Shown: piece by piece, positions 6,158 through 13,227 of the stretch
Numbering within the stretch: the first letter of the stretch is position 1
How the letters are laid out: each line of letters opens with the position of its first letter
Assembly: GCA_910587475.1 (NCBI GenBank)
Contig: CAJUMR010000037.1
Coordinates: forward strand, 12,194-25,420
Source: an uncultured Muribaculaceae bacterium
GTDB lineage: Bacteria > Bacteroidota > Bacteroidia > Bacteroidales > Muribaculaceae
Reading direction: 5' to 3'
Length of the DNA: 13,227 nt
Made by a program: the position numbers and the translations under genes
The notes under the pieces: model-generated
Seen by the model: only the letters and a program-made list of their open reading frames with translations
Told to the model about the DNA's origin: nothing
Databases searched by the model: none

Positions 6158-6931
6158 CCGAAGACCGGCGATCACCCCTTCTCCGCTGACGTCGCCCGCA
6201 ATGTGGTCGGCGGCATTCTTCACCGCGTCCGACGCGTTTGCCATGGCGAAGCTCACGCCTGCGTGGCCGAGCATCTCGATATCGTTTTCCCCGTCGCCGA
6301 AAGCTGCTGTCTCCTCGATCCCTATGCCGAAATGAGCGGCCATTTTCTCTATGCCGATACCTTTGTTGCTGCCCGCCGGAACGATGTCGCAGAAATATGG
6401 GTTGGAACTCGTTGTGTCGCAGTGTCTCAGTACATTGCCCATCAGACCGCTCGCCCGGCGCTGACCGTCGTCGCCAAACGCCATCAGCTGCACTATCTCT
6501 TTGCCTTCGGCAGTTGATATCGGTTTCACCGGTGTGTGGGGCATGCGCAGTTTTCCGGCTATCGAGTCGCCTCCGCCGGGCTCGCTGGTGAAAAATATGT
6601 CGCCGTCGGCCGGAATGACAACTACAGGTATCTGACAATCAGGCACAAATTCGATGAAACGTTTTGCGTCGTCTGCGTCGATCGCATGCGTGTAAATCCG
6701 TGTGCGGCGGTCGGCCATCAGGCAAAGCGAGCCGTTGGCGACCACATATCCGTCGAAGTCGACACCATCGACATTGTCGACCCACTTCATGTGGCGTCCT
6801 GTGGCGATGAATATTTTGATGCCGTTGTCGTGGAGGGTGCGGAGGGCGGCTTTGACGTGATCGGGGATCGAGGTCGCGCCGAAAGGCACAAGTGTGCCGT
6901 CGATGTCAAAAAACACTGCTTTTACGTTCAT
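6134..6931 (-). CDS. Cof-type HAD-IIB family sugar-phosphate/nucleotide phosphatase
   Basis: The 265-residue cytoplasmic protein shows all four haloacid dehalogenase motifs: motif I D9-I-D11-G-T (nucleophile and acid/base), motif II T44 in FIATGR, motif III K190 in GSNKGIGIEKM, and motif IV GDGEND with D213 and D217 for magnesium. The large cap inserted between motifs II and III (about 75-180) is the C2B cap that defines the Cof/HAD-IIB group. These enzymes hydrolyse phosphate from sugars, FMN, PLP or other small metabolites, and the substrate cannot be read from sequence. ATG 6931 is chosen because it sits directly before the first beta strand (NVKAVFFDIDGT). An in-frame extension to 7027 would add a low-complexity tail that crosses the likely promoter at 7025-7032. 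The gene is monocistronic, divergent from gadB and overlaps the HNH frame tail to tail by 24 bp. Confidence 0.92.
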   Translation of the reverse strand: MNVKAVFFDIDGTLVPFGATSIPDHVKAALRTLHDNGIKIFIATGRHMKWVDNVDGVDFDGYVVANGSLCLMADRRTRIYTHAIDADDAKRFIEFVPDCQIPVVVIPADGDIFFTSEPGGGDSIAGKLRMPHTPVKPISTAEGKEIVQLMAFGDDGQRRASGLMGNVLRHCDTTSSNPYFCDIVPAGSNKGIGIEKMAAHFGIGIEETAAFGDGENDIEMLGHAGVSFAMANASDAVKNAADHIAGDVSGEGVIAGLRLLFPSLF

Positions 6932-7024
6932 AGGGCGTTTGGTCTGAAAAATAGAGGTTGATGTCACCTTCAGCCCTTTCTGCGGGAGGGAGACCGCCGT
7001 GGCGGGCTGTCGCGGTTGACTCTG

Positions 7025-7032
7025 CAAAATTA
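7025..7032 (-). promoter_or_regulatory. Probable -7 element for the HAD phosphatase gene
   Basis: On the minus strand TAATTTTG is a full match to TAnnTTTG. It would start transcription near 7020, with a leader of about 90 nt that is GC-rich and can fold (CCGCC/GGCGG near 6999-7012). No clear TTTG is present at the -33 distance. The spacer holds the dyad at 7033-7047. Confidence 0.45.
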
Positions 7033-7047
7033 ATCATTAGCAATGAT
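7033..7047. repeat. Inverted repeat in the HAD-gadB divergent region
   Basis: ATCATT, AGC, AATGAT is a perfect 6-bp dyad directly upstream of the likely HAD -7 element. A second small dyad, GTTAA-T-TTAAC, lies at 7066-7076. Either could be a repressor or activator site for the divergent genes. The rest of 6932-7192 holds no gene that I can support and no convincing gadB promoter. Confidence 0.3.
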
Positions 7048-7192
7048 GCAGAAGATATTAAAAAGGTTAATTTAACACACATTCAAGAACTAATCCTCGC
7101 GGGCGGCGTTTTGGCAATAGATGCGGTTGATAACCATAAAATTATTTAGGGCTACTTCGCATGAATGAACATTAAAAAAAGGGTTTTATATT

Positions 7193-8629
7193 ATGAACGA
7201 CAAAAATTTCCGTAATGGTGATGCCAAAAGCGATGCTTTCGGCACAAACGCAATGCTGCAACCTGCGCCTGTTGAGAAAATTCCCGACGGCCCGACATTG
7301 CCTGAAGTAGCTTATCAGATGGTTAAGGACGAAACTTTCGCCCAGACACAACCGCGTCTTAACCTTGCCACATTTGTGACCACTTACATGGACGACTACG
7401 CCACCAAGCTTATGAACGAGTCGATTTCGATCAATTATATCGATGAAACCGAATATCCGCGTGTAGCTGTGATGTGTCAGAAGTGTATCAATATCATGGC
7501 TAACCTCTGGAACACCCCGGAGACTAACAAGTGGAAAGCCGGTGCACTGGCCATCGGATCTTCCGAAGCATGTATGCTCGGCGCGATCGCAGCGTGGAAG
7601 CGCTGGATCGAACGCCGTAAGAAAGCGGGCAAGCCCTACGACAAACCTAACTTCGTCATTTCGACCGGTTATCAGGTCGTGTGGGAAAAATTTGCCACTC
7701 TCTGGAACATAGAGATGCGACAGGTGCCTCTGTCGCTCGAGCACACTACGCTCGACGTCGATCAGGCTGTCAAGATGTGCGACGAAAACACCATCTGTGT
7801 CGTTGCCATCGAAGGTGTCACCTGGACCGGCCTTAACGATGATGTCGAAGCCCTCGACGCGGCCCTCGACAAGTACAACGCTGCCACAGGCAACGAAGTC
7901 TGCATCCACGTCGATGCTGCCACAGGCGGTTTCATCCTGCCGTTCCTTTTCCCTGAAAAGAAATGGGATTTCCGTCTTAAATGGGTGCTTTCGATCAGCA
8001 CTTCAGGCCACAAGTTCGGACTCGTCTACCCGGGTCTTGGATGGGTCATCTGGAAAGATAAGAAATACTTGCCCGCCGACATGGCATTCACTGTCGACTA
8101 TCTTGGAGCTGAGGTCACTCAGGTCGGATTGAACTACTCTCGTCCGGCTGCTCAGATCCTCGGTCAGTACTATCAGTTCATCCGCCTCGGATTTGAAGGT
8201 TACAAGAACGTTCAGTACAATTCGCTCGAAGTTGCAAAATATCTCCACTCTCAGCTCGCTCTGATGCCTGAGTTTGTAAATTACGCCGACGACGTGCCCA
8301 ATCCTATCGTTACATGGCTCATGAAGCCCGAAGTGCAGAAGACCGCTAAATGGACTCTCTACGACCTTCAGGACAAGCTGATGCAGCATGGTTGGATGGT
8401 TCCGGCCTACGCTATGCCTGCCAACATCCAGGATATGGTGCTGATGCGTGTGCTTTGCAAGCAGGGTTTCAGCCGCGACATGTGCGATCAGCTCCTCAAC
8501 GATATCAAGAGTGCCGTAGCCGAGCTTAACGCCCTCGAATATCCCACTCCGACACGTATCGCCATGGAGAAGAACACTCCCCTTGTAGCCAAGACCTTCA
8601 ACCACAACGGTCGTCAGGCTTCAAAATGA
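7193..8629 (+). CDS. gadB: Glutamate decarboxylase
   Basis: The 478-residue protein is a PLP-dependent group II decarboxylase: L-glutamate plus a proton gives GABA and CO2 in the cytoplasm. The cofactor lysine is K274 in STSGHKFG, and D241 in HVDAATGGF pairs with the PLP ring nitrogen. Family-typical segments LAIGSSEACMLG and YSRPAAQILGQYYQFIRLG are present, and the length is near that of E. coli GadB (466) with a slightly longer N-terminus. The C-terminal tail (TPLVAKTFNHNGRQASK) keeps a His near the end, in the area where E. coli GadB uses a His to shut the enzyme at neutral pH; similar pH control is inference. ATG 7193 follows an A-rich stretch, as usual in Bacteroidetes. It is the first gene of a glutamine/glutamate acid-resistance cluster with the glutaminase and antiporter downstream. 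Confidence 0.96.
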   Translation: MNDKNFRNGDAKSDAFGTNAMLQPAPVEKIPDGPTLPEVAYQMVKDETFAQTQPRLNLATFVTTYMDDYATKLMNESISINYIDETEYPRVAVMCQKCINIMANLWNTPETNKWKAGALAIGSSEACMLGAIAAWKRWIERRKKAGKPYDKPNFVISTGYQVVWEKFATLWNIEMRQVPLSLEHTTLDVDQAVKMCDENTICVVAIEGVTWTGLNDDVEALDAALDKYNAATGNEVCIHVDAATGGFILPFLFPEKKWDFRLKWVLSISTSGHKFGLVYPGLGWVIWKDKKYLPADMAFTVDYLGAEVTQVGLNYSRPAAQILGQYYQFIRLGFEGYKNVQYNSLEVAKYLHSQLALMPEFVNYADDVPNPIVTWLMKPEVQKTAKWTLYDLQDKLMQHGWMVPAYAMPANIQDMVLMRVLCKQGFSRDMCDQLLNDIKSAVAELNALEYPTPTRIAMEKNTPLVAKTFNHNGRQASK

Positions 8630-8681
8630 TAACAACCTGCGGGAAGAGATCCCCGGTTGATCAATACTAAACATCATCCTG

Positions 8682-8739
8682 ATCCGGCAAACTTCACATT
8701 TCAGTCATTCTTCAAAGCTGAGCATGTGGTTTGCCGGAT
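8682..8739 (+). other. Long imperfect hairpin between gadB and the glutaminase gene
   Basis: ATCCGGCAAAC (8682-8692) pairs perfectly with GTTTGCCGGAT (8729-8739). Beyond a 2-nt bulge, CACAT (8695-8699) pairs with ATGTG (8724-8728), and TCAG/CTGA (8701-8704 and 8718-8721) can close the top. It is followed by TTACTTTTC rather than a clean T tract and ends 27 nt before the glutaminase ATG. It may be a partial terminator, an RNA-stability element protecting gadB mRNA, or an attenuator. Confidence 0.55.
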
Positions 8740-8766
8740 TACTTTTCGCAACTGTCAAAAAAGAGT

Positions 8767-9729
8767 ATGAAAACAATTACTAAACAACAGATAAAACAGG
8801 CGGCTCAGCAGGCCTACGACGATGTAAAGGGGCTGAGCGGGGGCAAAAATGCCGACTACATTCCCTTTCTTGCCGACATCGACCCCGCTTTGTTTGCTCT
8901 GAGCGTGGTGCTACCTGACGGTGACCGCATCGATCTCGGCGACCATGAATACCGCTTCGGCATTGAGTCTGTCTCCAAAGTGCCGACGGCCTTGCTGGTG
9001 ATGAAACAGAGTGGTTCGCAAGCCCTGCTCGACAAGATCGGTGCCGATGCCACAGGATTGCCCTTCAATTCGATCTTTGCTATTCTGCTTGAGAACGATC
9101 ACCCGTCGACGCCGCTTGTCAACGCCGGAGCCATCACGGCTTGTTCGATGGTCACTCCGACGGGCGACAGCAGTGCCAAGTGGAAGGCGATCGTCGACAA
9201 CATCACAGATCTTTGTGGCTCGGCGCCCGTCCTCCTCGACCAACTCTACAAAAGCGAAAGCGCAACAAACTATAACAACCGCTCGATAACCTGGCTTCTC
9301 CGCAACTATAACAGGATCTACGACGATCCCGACATGAGCCTCGACCTTTACACACGGCAGTGCTCGCTCGGCGTCACCTCGTCGCAGCTCGCCGCAATGG
9401 CCGGCACGATAGCCAACGCCGGCGTCAACCCCGTCACTGGCAAGCAGGTCTTCGATGCTGCCATGATGCCTCAGATCGTGAGTCTGATCGCCACTGTGGG
9501 CTTCTATGAGCACACCGGCGACTGGCTTTACACTGCCGGCATTCCGGCCAAGAGCGGAGTCGGTGGCGGCATACTCGGTGTGTTGCCCGGACTGCTGGGT
9601 ATTGCCGCGTTCGCCCCGCCGCTCGACAGTGCCGGAAATTCTGTCAAGGGTCAGGCCGCAGTCAAGTCGTTCGTCCGTCAGCTTGGACTCGGTGTGTTCA
9701 ACGGCGAGAATATCCGGATCGTCGATTGA
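8767..9729 (+). CDS. glsA: Glutaminase (serine-dependent, beta-lactamase fold)
   Basis: The 320-residue enzyme hydrolyses L-glutamine to glutamate and ammonia. The catalytic SxxK pair is S68 and K71 in GIESVSKVPTALL. Other family landmarks are PFNS near 100, NAGAI, the N/Y-rich SATNYNNRS block, YTRQCSLGVTSSQLAAMAGTIANAGVNP, and the C-terminal PAKSGVGGGILGVLPG and VKGQAAVKSFVRQLGLGVF. Length is normal for the family (300-330). A TTG at 8731 is in frame upstream, but it lies inside the hairpin and the extra residues do not resemble the family; ATG 8767 gives the expected N-terminus (MKTITKQQIKQAAQQAY). Between gadB and the antiporter gene, it would feed glutamate to the decarboxylase, while the ammonia it frees takes up another proton. 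This matches glutamine-based acid resistance in E. coli (YbaS with GadC) and gad clusters of Bacteroides. Confidence 0.95.
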   Translation: MKTITKQQIKQAAQQAYDDVKGLSGGKNADYIPFLADIDPALFALSVVLPDGDRIDLGDHEYRFGIESVSKVPTALLVMKQSGSQALLDKIGADATGLPFNSIFAILLENDHPSTPLVNAGAITACSMVTPTGDSSAKWKAIVDNITDLCGSAPVLLDQLYKSESATNYNNRSITWLLRNYNRIYDDPDMSLDLYTRQCSLGVTSSQLAAMAGTIANAGVNPVTGKQVFDAAMMPQIVSLIATVGFYEHTGDWLYTAGIPAKSGVGGGILGVLPGLLGIAAFAPPLDSAGNSVKGQAAVKSFVRQLGLGVFNGENIRIVD

Positions 9730-9797
9730 CACCCCGCGCCGCTATAACCGTTAAATGTGCTATTACCCATATAATCACATGTTAAATTAAAAATATT

Positions 9798-11330
9798 ATG
9801 ACTTCCAACATTAAACCTGCGGCCAAGTTAGGCGTTTTCACGCTTGTGATAATGAACGTCGTTGCCGTAGTATCGCTACGAGGGCTGCCGGCCGAGGCCG
9901 AATATGGCATAAGCTCGGCTTTTTATTATCTTTTTGCGGCGCTGGTGTTCCTTATTCCAGTGTCGCTTGTCGCTGCCGAGTTGGCAGCAATGTTTCCATA
10001 CCAGCAGGGCGGTATGTTCAGATGGGTAGGGGAGGCGTTCGGACGTAAGCCCGGATTTCTCGCCATCTGGCTGCAATGGATCGAAAGCACCATATGGTTT
10101 CCGACCGTGCTGACATTCGGCGCGGTGTCACTTGCGTTTATAGGCATGGACCATGTCGCCGATTCTCATCTGGCGGCCAATAAGACATATACGATTGTAG
10201 TCGTGCTGGCCATATATTGGCTTGCGACCCTGATTTCGATGAAAGGTCTCGGCTGGGTCGGCAAGGTATCGAAAGTCGGCGGCATCGTCGGCACTATCAT
10301 TCCTGCCGGTCTGCTTGTGGTGCTCGGAGTTGTCTATCTCTGCACGGGCGGTCATGCCGAAATGAACCTCCACGGCAGTTTCCTGCCCGATTTCTCAAAT
10401 TTCGACAACGTTGTGCTGGCAGCCTCGATATTCCTCTTCTATGCAGGCATGGAAATGTCGGGCATACACGTCCGCGACGTCAAAAATCCGACCGTCAACT
10501 ATCCTAAGGCAGTGTTCCTCGGAGCGTTGATCACCGTTGCCATCTTTGTCCTCGGCACGTTTGCGCTTGGTGTGATCATTCCCGCCAAAGACATCAACCT
10601 CGTGCAGAGTCTGCTCGTAGGCTTCGATAATTATTTCGCCTATTTCCACGCCAATTGGGTCACCCCCGTCATCGCCGTTGCGCTTGCCTTCGGAGTGCTT
10701 GCCGGAGTGCTGACATGGGTTGCCGGACCGTCGAAAGGTGTGTTTGCCGTCGGACAGGCAGGCTATCTGCCCCCGTTCTTCCAGAAGACCAACAAGTCGG
10801 GCGTTCAGAAAAACATTCTGCTCATCCAGGGCCTGGCAGTCACGGTTCTTGCATCGCTGTTCGTGGTGATGCCGTCGGTCGAAAGTTTCTACCAGATATT
10901 GTCTCAGCTCACCGTGCTGCTTTACCTTATAGCCTACCTGCTGATGTTCTCGGCTGCGATCTATCTGCGCTACAGCATGAAAGACGCAAAACGCCCGTTC
11001 CGCATCGGACGCAAGGGCAATTGGCTGATGTGGCTTGTCGGCGGAGTAGGTTTCGCCGGATCGTTGCTCGCTTTTGTGCTGAGTTTCTTCCCGCCCGATC
11101 AGATCTCCATGGGCTCCAACACCGTTTGGTTCTCAGTGCTGATCGCCGGAGTGGTCATCTTTGTTGTGGCTCCGTTTATCATACTCCATTTCCGCAAACC
11201 CTCGTGGGTGGCTAAAAATTCCGACTTCGTGCCCTTCCATTGGGAGAAAGATGCCGACGCCCAGGCTCGCCTGGCTGCTGCCGAAGCAGAATATGAAGCC
11301 AAGAACAAGCAGGACCAATCGTCTGACTGA
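9798..11330 (+). CDS. gadC: Glutamate/GABA antiporter, APC superfamily
   Basis: The 510-residue inner-membrane protein has about twelve hydrophobic segments between residues 10 and 463. It matches the GadC family through ...YAGMEMSGIHVRDVKNPTVNYPKA near residues 215-235, WVAGPSKGVFAVGQAGYLPPFFQKTNKSGV in the middle, and YQILSQLTVLLYLIAYL later. The family exchanges external glutamate (or glutamine) for internal GABA, completing the proton-consuming cycle begun by gadB and the glutaminase. The tail from about 464 is cytoplasmic and begins HFRKPSWVAKNSDFVPFHWEK, then becomes an acidic, Ala-rich helix (ARLAAAEAEYEAKNK). It differs from the His-rich C-plug that closes E. coli GadC at neutral pH, so gating may differ. 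It lies 68 nt after the glutaminase gene with no terminator between, so co-transcription is likely. A bidirectional terminator follows. Confidence 0.93.
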   Translation: MTSNIKPAAKLGVFTLVIMNVVAVVSLRGLPAEAEYGISSAFYYLFAALVFLIPVSLVAAELAAMFPYQQGGMFRWVGEAFGRKPGFLAIWLQWIESTIWFPTVLTFGAVSLAFIGMDHVADSHLAANKTYTIVVVLAIYWLATLISMKGLGWVGKVSKVGGIVGTIIPAGLLVVLGVVYLCTGGHAEMNLHGSFLPDFSNFDNVVLAASIFLFYAGMEMSGIHVRDVKNPTVNYPKAVFLGALITVAIFVLGTFALGVIIPAKDINLVQSLLVGFDNYFAYFHANWVTPVIAVALAFGVLAGVLTWVAGPSKGVFAVGQAGYLPPFFQKTNKSGVQKNILLIQGLAVTVLASLFVVMPSVESFYQILSQLTVLLYLIAYLLMFSAAIYLRYSMKDAKRPFRIGRKGNWLMWLVGGVGFAGSLLAFVLSFFPPDQISMGSNTVWFSVLIAGVVIFVVAPFIILHFRKPSWVAKNSDFVPFHWEKDADAQARLAAAEAEYEAKNKQDQSSD

Positions 11331-11370
11331 CTCTCGGCGACTGCTTGCCACGCAGATCAGTTTAAAGTAT

Positions 11371-11406
11371 AAAAAAGCCGGGCGCTTTAGGGCGTCCGGC
11401 TTTTTC
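11371..11406. terminator. Bidirectional intrinsic terminator between gadC and sdhB
   Basis: AAAAAGCCGG-GCGC (11372-11385) pairs with GGCGTCCGGCTTTTT (about 11392-11405) through one G-T pair, leaving a 6-nt loop. T runs lie at the 3' side on both strands, so it can stop the antiporter transcript and the convergent sdhB transcript. Confidence 0.88.
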
Positions 11407-11422
11407 GGCTTTATCGTAATGC

Positions 11423-12178
11423 TTATTCTGCAAATTTAGCTTTGATAAATTCGCGGTTGAGGCGTGCGATGTTGCTCAACGGAATGTTCTTCGGACATTC
11501 GGCTGCACATGCGCCGGTGTTGGTGCAGTTGCCGAAACCGAGTTCGTCCATTTTCTTCACCATAGCGCGGGCACGGCGCTTGCGTTCCACCTGACCCTGA
11601 GGCAGGAGAGCAAACTGGCTGACCTTCGCAGAAACGAAGAGCATGGCCGAACCGTTTTTACATGCTGCCACACAAGCACCGCAGCCGATGCAGGTTGCAG
11701 AGTCCATGGCCACGTCGGCGATCTCTTTCGAGATAGGCAGGTTGTTGGCATCCTGAGCGCCGCCGCAGTTGAACGACACGTAGCCGCCGGCCTGCTGGAT
11801 CTGGTCGAATGCGTTGCGGTTGACCATAAGGTCGCGGATTACAGGGAATGCTGCCGAGCGCCAGGGTTCGATGGTGATGGTGTCGCCATCGTTGAACTTA
11901 CGCATGTGGAGCTGGCAGGTGGTGATACCCTGCACCGGGCCGTGGGGGTGACCGTTGATGTAGAGCGAGCACATGCCGCAGATACCTTCGCGACAATCGC
12001 TGTCAAACACCACAGGTTCCTGATTGTTTTCGACGAGCTGCTGGTTGAGCATATCGAGCATTTCGAGGAAGCTGCTGTCGGTGGAAACATTATCGAGGTG
12101 ATAATTGACGAACTGGCCTTTTTCCTTCGGACCACGTTGACGCCAAATTTTCAGATTTACGCTGATTGTTTTTTCCAT
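11423..12178 (-). CDS. sdhB: Succinate dehydrogenase/fumarate reductase iron-sulfur subunit
   Basis: The 251-residue subunit passes electrons between the flavoprotein and the membrane quinone subunit. All three clusters have their ligands: [2Fe-2S] with C62, C67, C70 and C88 (CREGICGMC ... TTC); [4Fe-4S] with C163, C166, C169 and C173 (CIGCGACVAAC); and [3Fe-4S] with C218, C224 and C228 (CTNTGACAAECP). One of the ligand sets closes with Pro after the last Cys, as in the family. The sequence and the order A then B match the B-type (Wolinella/Bacillus-like) enzyme, which in anaerobic Bacteroidales works mainly as fumarate reductase and makes succinate. It starts 39 nt after sdhA on the same strand and must share its transcript. 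It ends 17 nt before the bidirectional terminator. Confidence 0.96.
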   Translation of the reverse strand: MEKTISVNLKIWRQRGPKEKGQFVNYHLDNVSTDSSFLEMLDMLNQQLVENNQEPVVFDSDCREGICGMCSLYINGHPHGPVQGITTCQLHMRKFNDGDTITIEPWRSAAFPVIRDLMVNRNAFDQIQQAGGYVSFNCGGAQDANNLPISKEIADVAMDSATCIGCGACVAACKNGSAMLFVSAKVSQFALLPQGQVERKRRARAMVKKMDELGFGNCTNTGACAAECPKNIPLSNIARLNREFIKAKFAE

Positions 12179-12217
12179 AATTGTATGAACGTTTTATTTG
12201 GGACGCCTGTGGCGCGG

Positions 12218-13227
12218 TTAAGACTTATAGTTACGTGTTTGAACCTGAATAGCTTCGTACTTGAGGGGCTCTTTGATGAGGATGGGCTTCTCGTTGTCGC
12301 CGGTGTACTTCCAGCAGCTCACATACATGTAATCCTTGTCGTTACGTGCTGCTTCGCCGTCGGCAGTCTGATATTCCTCGCGGAAGTGAGCGCCGCAAGA
12401 TTCGTTACGGTTGAGTGCGTCGATAGCCATCATCTTGGCAATCACGAGGAAGTCTTCGAGACGGAGGGCCTTTTCGAGCTCTGTGTTGAGATCGTCAGCC
12501 GAGCCTACGACGCGGAGGTCTGAGTAGAATTCCTTGCGTACTTCTTCGATTTCGCCTACGGCTTTCACGAGGCTCTGGAGTGTACGGCCCATGCCGACGA
12601 GGTTCCACATCACATGACCGAGACGCTTGTGGATTTCGTCGGGTGATTTTGTACCCTTGATAGCCATGAGTTTGGCGATGCGGTCGCGCACACCCTGTTC
12701 GGCTTTGTCAAACTCGGGAGTGTCTGTCGTGAAGTGAGGCACCTTGATCTGGTCGCTCAGGTAGTTCTGCATGGTGTAGGGCAGAACGAAGTATCCGTCG
12801 GCGAGACCCTGCATGAGAGCTGATGCACCGAGGCGGTTTGCACCGTGGTCAGAGAAGTTACATTCGCCGATTGCGAACAGACCCTTGATCGAAGTCTGGA
12901 GTTCGTAGTCAACCCAGATGCCGCCCATTGTGTAGTGGCTGGCAGGGAAGATCATCATCGGGGTCTTGTAGGGGTTGTCGTCAGAGATCATCTGATACAT
13001 GTCGAAGAGGTTGCCGTAGCGGTCGCGGACAACGTCTTCGCCGAGGCGCTCGATAGCATATTTGAAGTCGAGGTAGACGGCGTTGCCTGTGCCTACGCCG
13101 AAGCCTGCGTCGCAACGTTCTTTAGCTGCGCGGCTGGCGATGTCGCGGGGGCAGAGGTTACCGAAGGCCGGGTAGCGGCGTTCGAGATAGAAGTCGCGGT
13201 CTTCGTCGGGGATATCGGTCGGTTTCT
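12218..13227 (-). CDS. sdhA: Succinate dehydrogenase/fumarate reductase flavoprotein subunit, C-terminal part
   Basis: The frame stays open from the right edge of the window to a stop at 12218, giving the last 335 residues; the N-terminal FAD-binding part lies outside. Visible active-site segments are CPRDIASRAAKE (with the catalytic arginine of the fumarate/succinate site), FPASHYTMGGIWVD (substrate-binding His) and HGANRLGASALMQGLADG (a second substrate-binding Arg and FAD contacts). The C-terminal helical domain and the NESCGAHFREEYQTADGEAARND capping segment follow. It oxidises succinate or reduces fumarate on covalently bound FAD at the cytoplasmic face of the membrane. The fit is to the B-type enzyme. 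An internal ATG at 13000 is not a start, because FrdA/SdhA sequence continues upstream of it. The membrane subunit gene sdhC would be expected beyond the edge. Confidence 0.96.
   Translation of the reverse strand, partial: KPTDIPDEDRDFYLERRYPAFGNLCPRDIASRAAKERCDAGFGVGTGNAVYLDFKYAIERLGEDVVRDRYGNLFDMYQMISDDNPYKTPMMIFPASHYTMGGIWVDYELQTSIKGLFAIGECNFSDHGANRLGASALMQGLADGYFVLPYTMQNYLSDQIKVPHFTTDTPEFDKAEQGVRDRIAKLMAIKGTKSPDEIHKRLGHVMWNLVGMGRTLQSLVKAVGEIEEVRKEFYSDLRVVGSADDLNTELEKALRLEDFLVIAKMMAIDALNRNESCGAHFREEYQTADGEAARNDKDYMYVSCWKYTGDNEKPILIKEPLKYEAIQVQTRNYKS

Noticed and set aside
6015..6638. A 207-codon minus-strand frame overlapping the HAD gene in another frame
   Set aside because: The product is an Arg/Ser/His-rich low-complexity string, typical of a shifted reading of a GC-rich gene.
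6958..7149. A 63-codon plus-strand frame ahead of gadB
   Set aside because: It spans the HAD promoter and regulatory dyads, has no recognisable features, and its first half lies in the HAD leader.
7161..7175. A four-codon micro-frame (MNEH) just before gadB as a leader peptide
   Set aside because: It has no run of regulatory codons, no paired attenuator hairpins and no mapped promoter; chance is sufficient.
12218..13000. An sdhA-like gene starting at ATG 13000
   Set aside because: The frame is open to the window edge and the upstream residues include the conserved CPRDIASRAAKE active-site segment, so 13000 is an internal Met of a partial gene.
1..13227. CRISPR array, insertion sequence, tRNA or attachment site
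   Set aside because: No regularly spaced direct repeats, no transposase or integrase frame, no tRNA-like cloverleaf and no flanking duplications were seen on reading both strands.

Overview
The window looks like a chromosome segment of a gut Bacteroidales bacterium, most likely of the Muribaculaceae type. The evidence is the set of Bacteroidetes-type promoters (TTTG, a 19-20 nt spacer, then TAnnTTTG), the almost complete lack of Shine-Dalgarno sites, an OmpA porin with a Bacteroidales layout, a DUF4369-like/TlpA thioredoxin, a B-type sdhA-sdhB operon, and a gadB-glutaminase-gadC acid-resistance cluster. This placement rests on gene content and motifs, not on a database search.

Region by region. 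(1) 1-822: a small secreted orphan on the minus strand in visibly AT-richer DNA. (2) 823-3174: a membrane-anchored, coiled-coil LytM (M23) protein whose zinc-binding and catalytic histidines are gone, divergent from a major OmpA-family porin that ends in a strong intrinsic terminator. (3) 3177-6157: a promoter-led row of three closely spaced genes: a TlpA-like periplasmic thiol oxidoreductase, a D12-class adenine DNA methyltransferase, and a winged-helix/HNH nuclease interrupted by an in-frame amber codon. The last two look like a Type II restriction-modification module that has lost, or altered, its nuclease. (4) 6134-6931: a Cof-type HAD phosphatase on the opposite strand whose 3' end overlaps the HNH gene by 24 bp. 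(5) 7193-11330: gadB, glutaminase and a glutamate/GABA antiporter in a row. Together these would turn imported glutamine or glutamate into GABA, using up cytoplasmic protons and releasing ammonia. A long imperfect hairpin sits between gadB and the glutaminase gene. (6) 11371-13227: a bidirectional terminator, then the minus-strand succinate dehydrogenase/fumarate reductase genes sdhB and a partial sdhA that runs off the right edge.

No tRNA, rRNA, CRISPR array, transposase or integrase was seen. No gene-free stretch exceeds 300 bp; the longest is 6932-7192. I did not find a clearly new multi-gene system. The points most worth a second look are the amber-split HNH nuclease beside an intact methyltransferase, the degenerate LytM protein with a near-leaderless promoter, and the hairpin ahead of the glutaminase gene.
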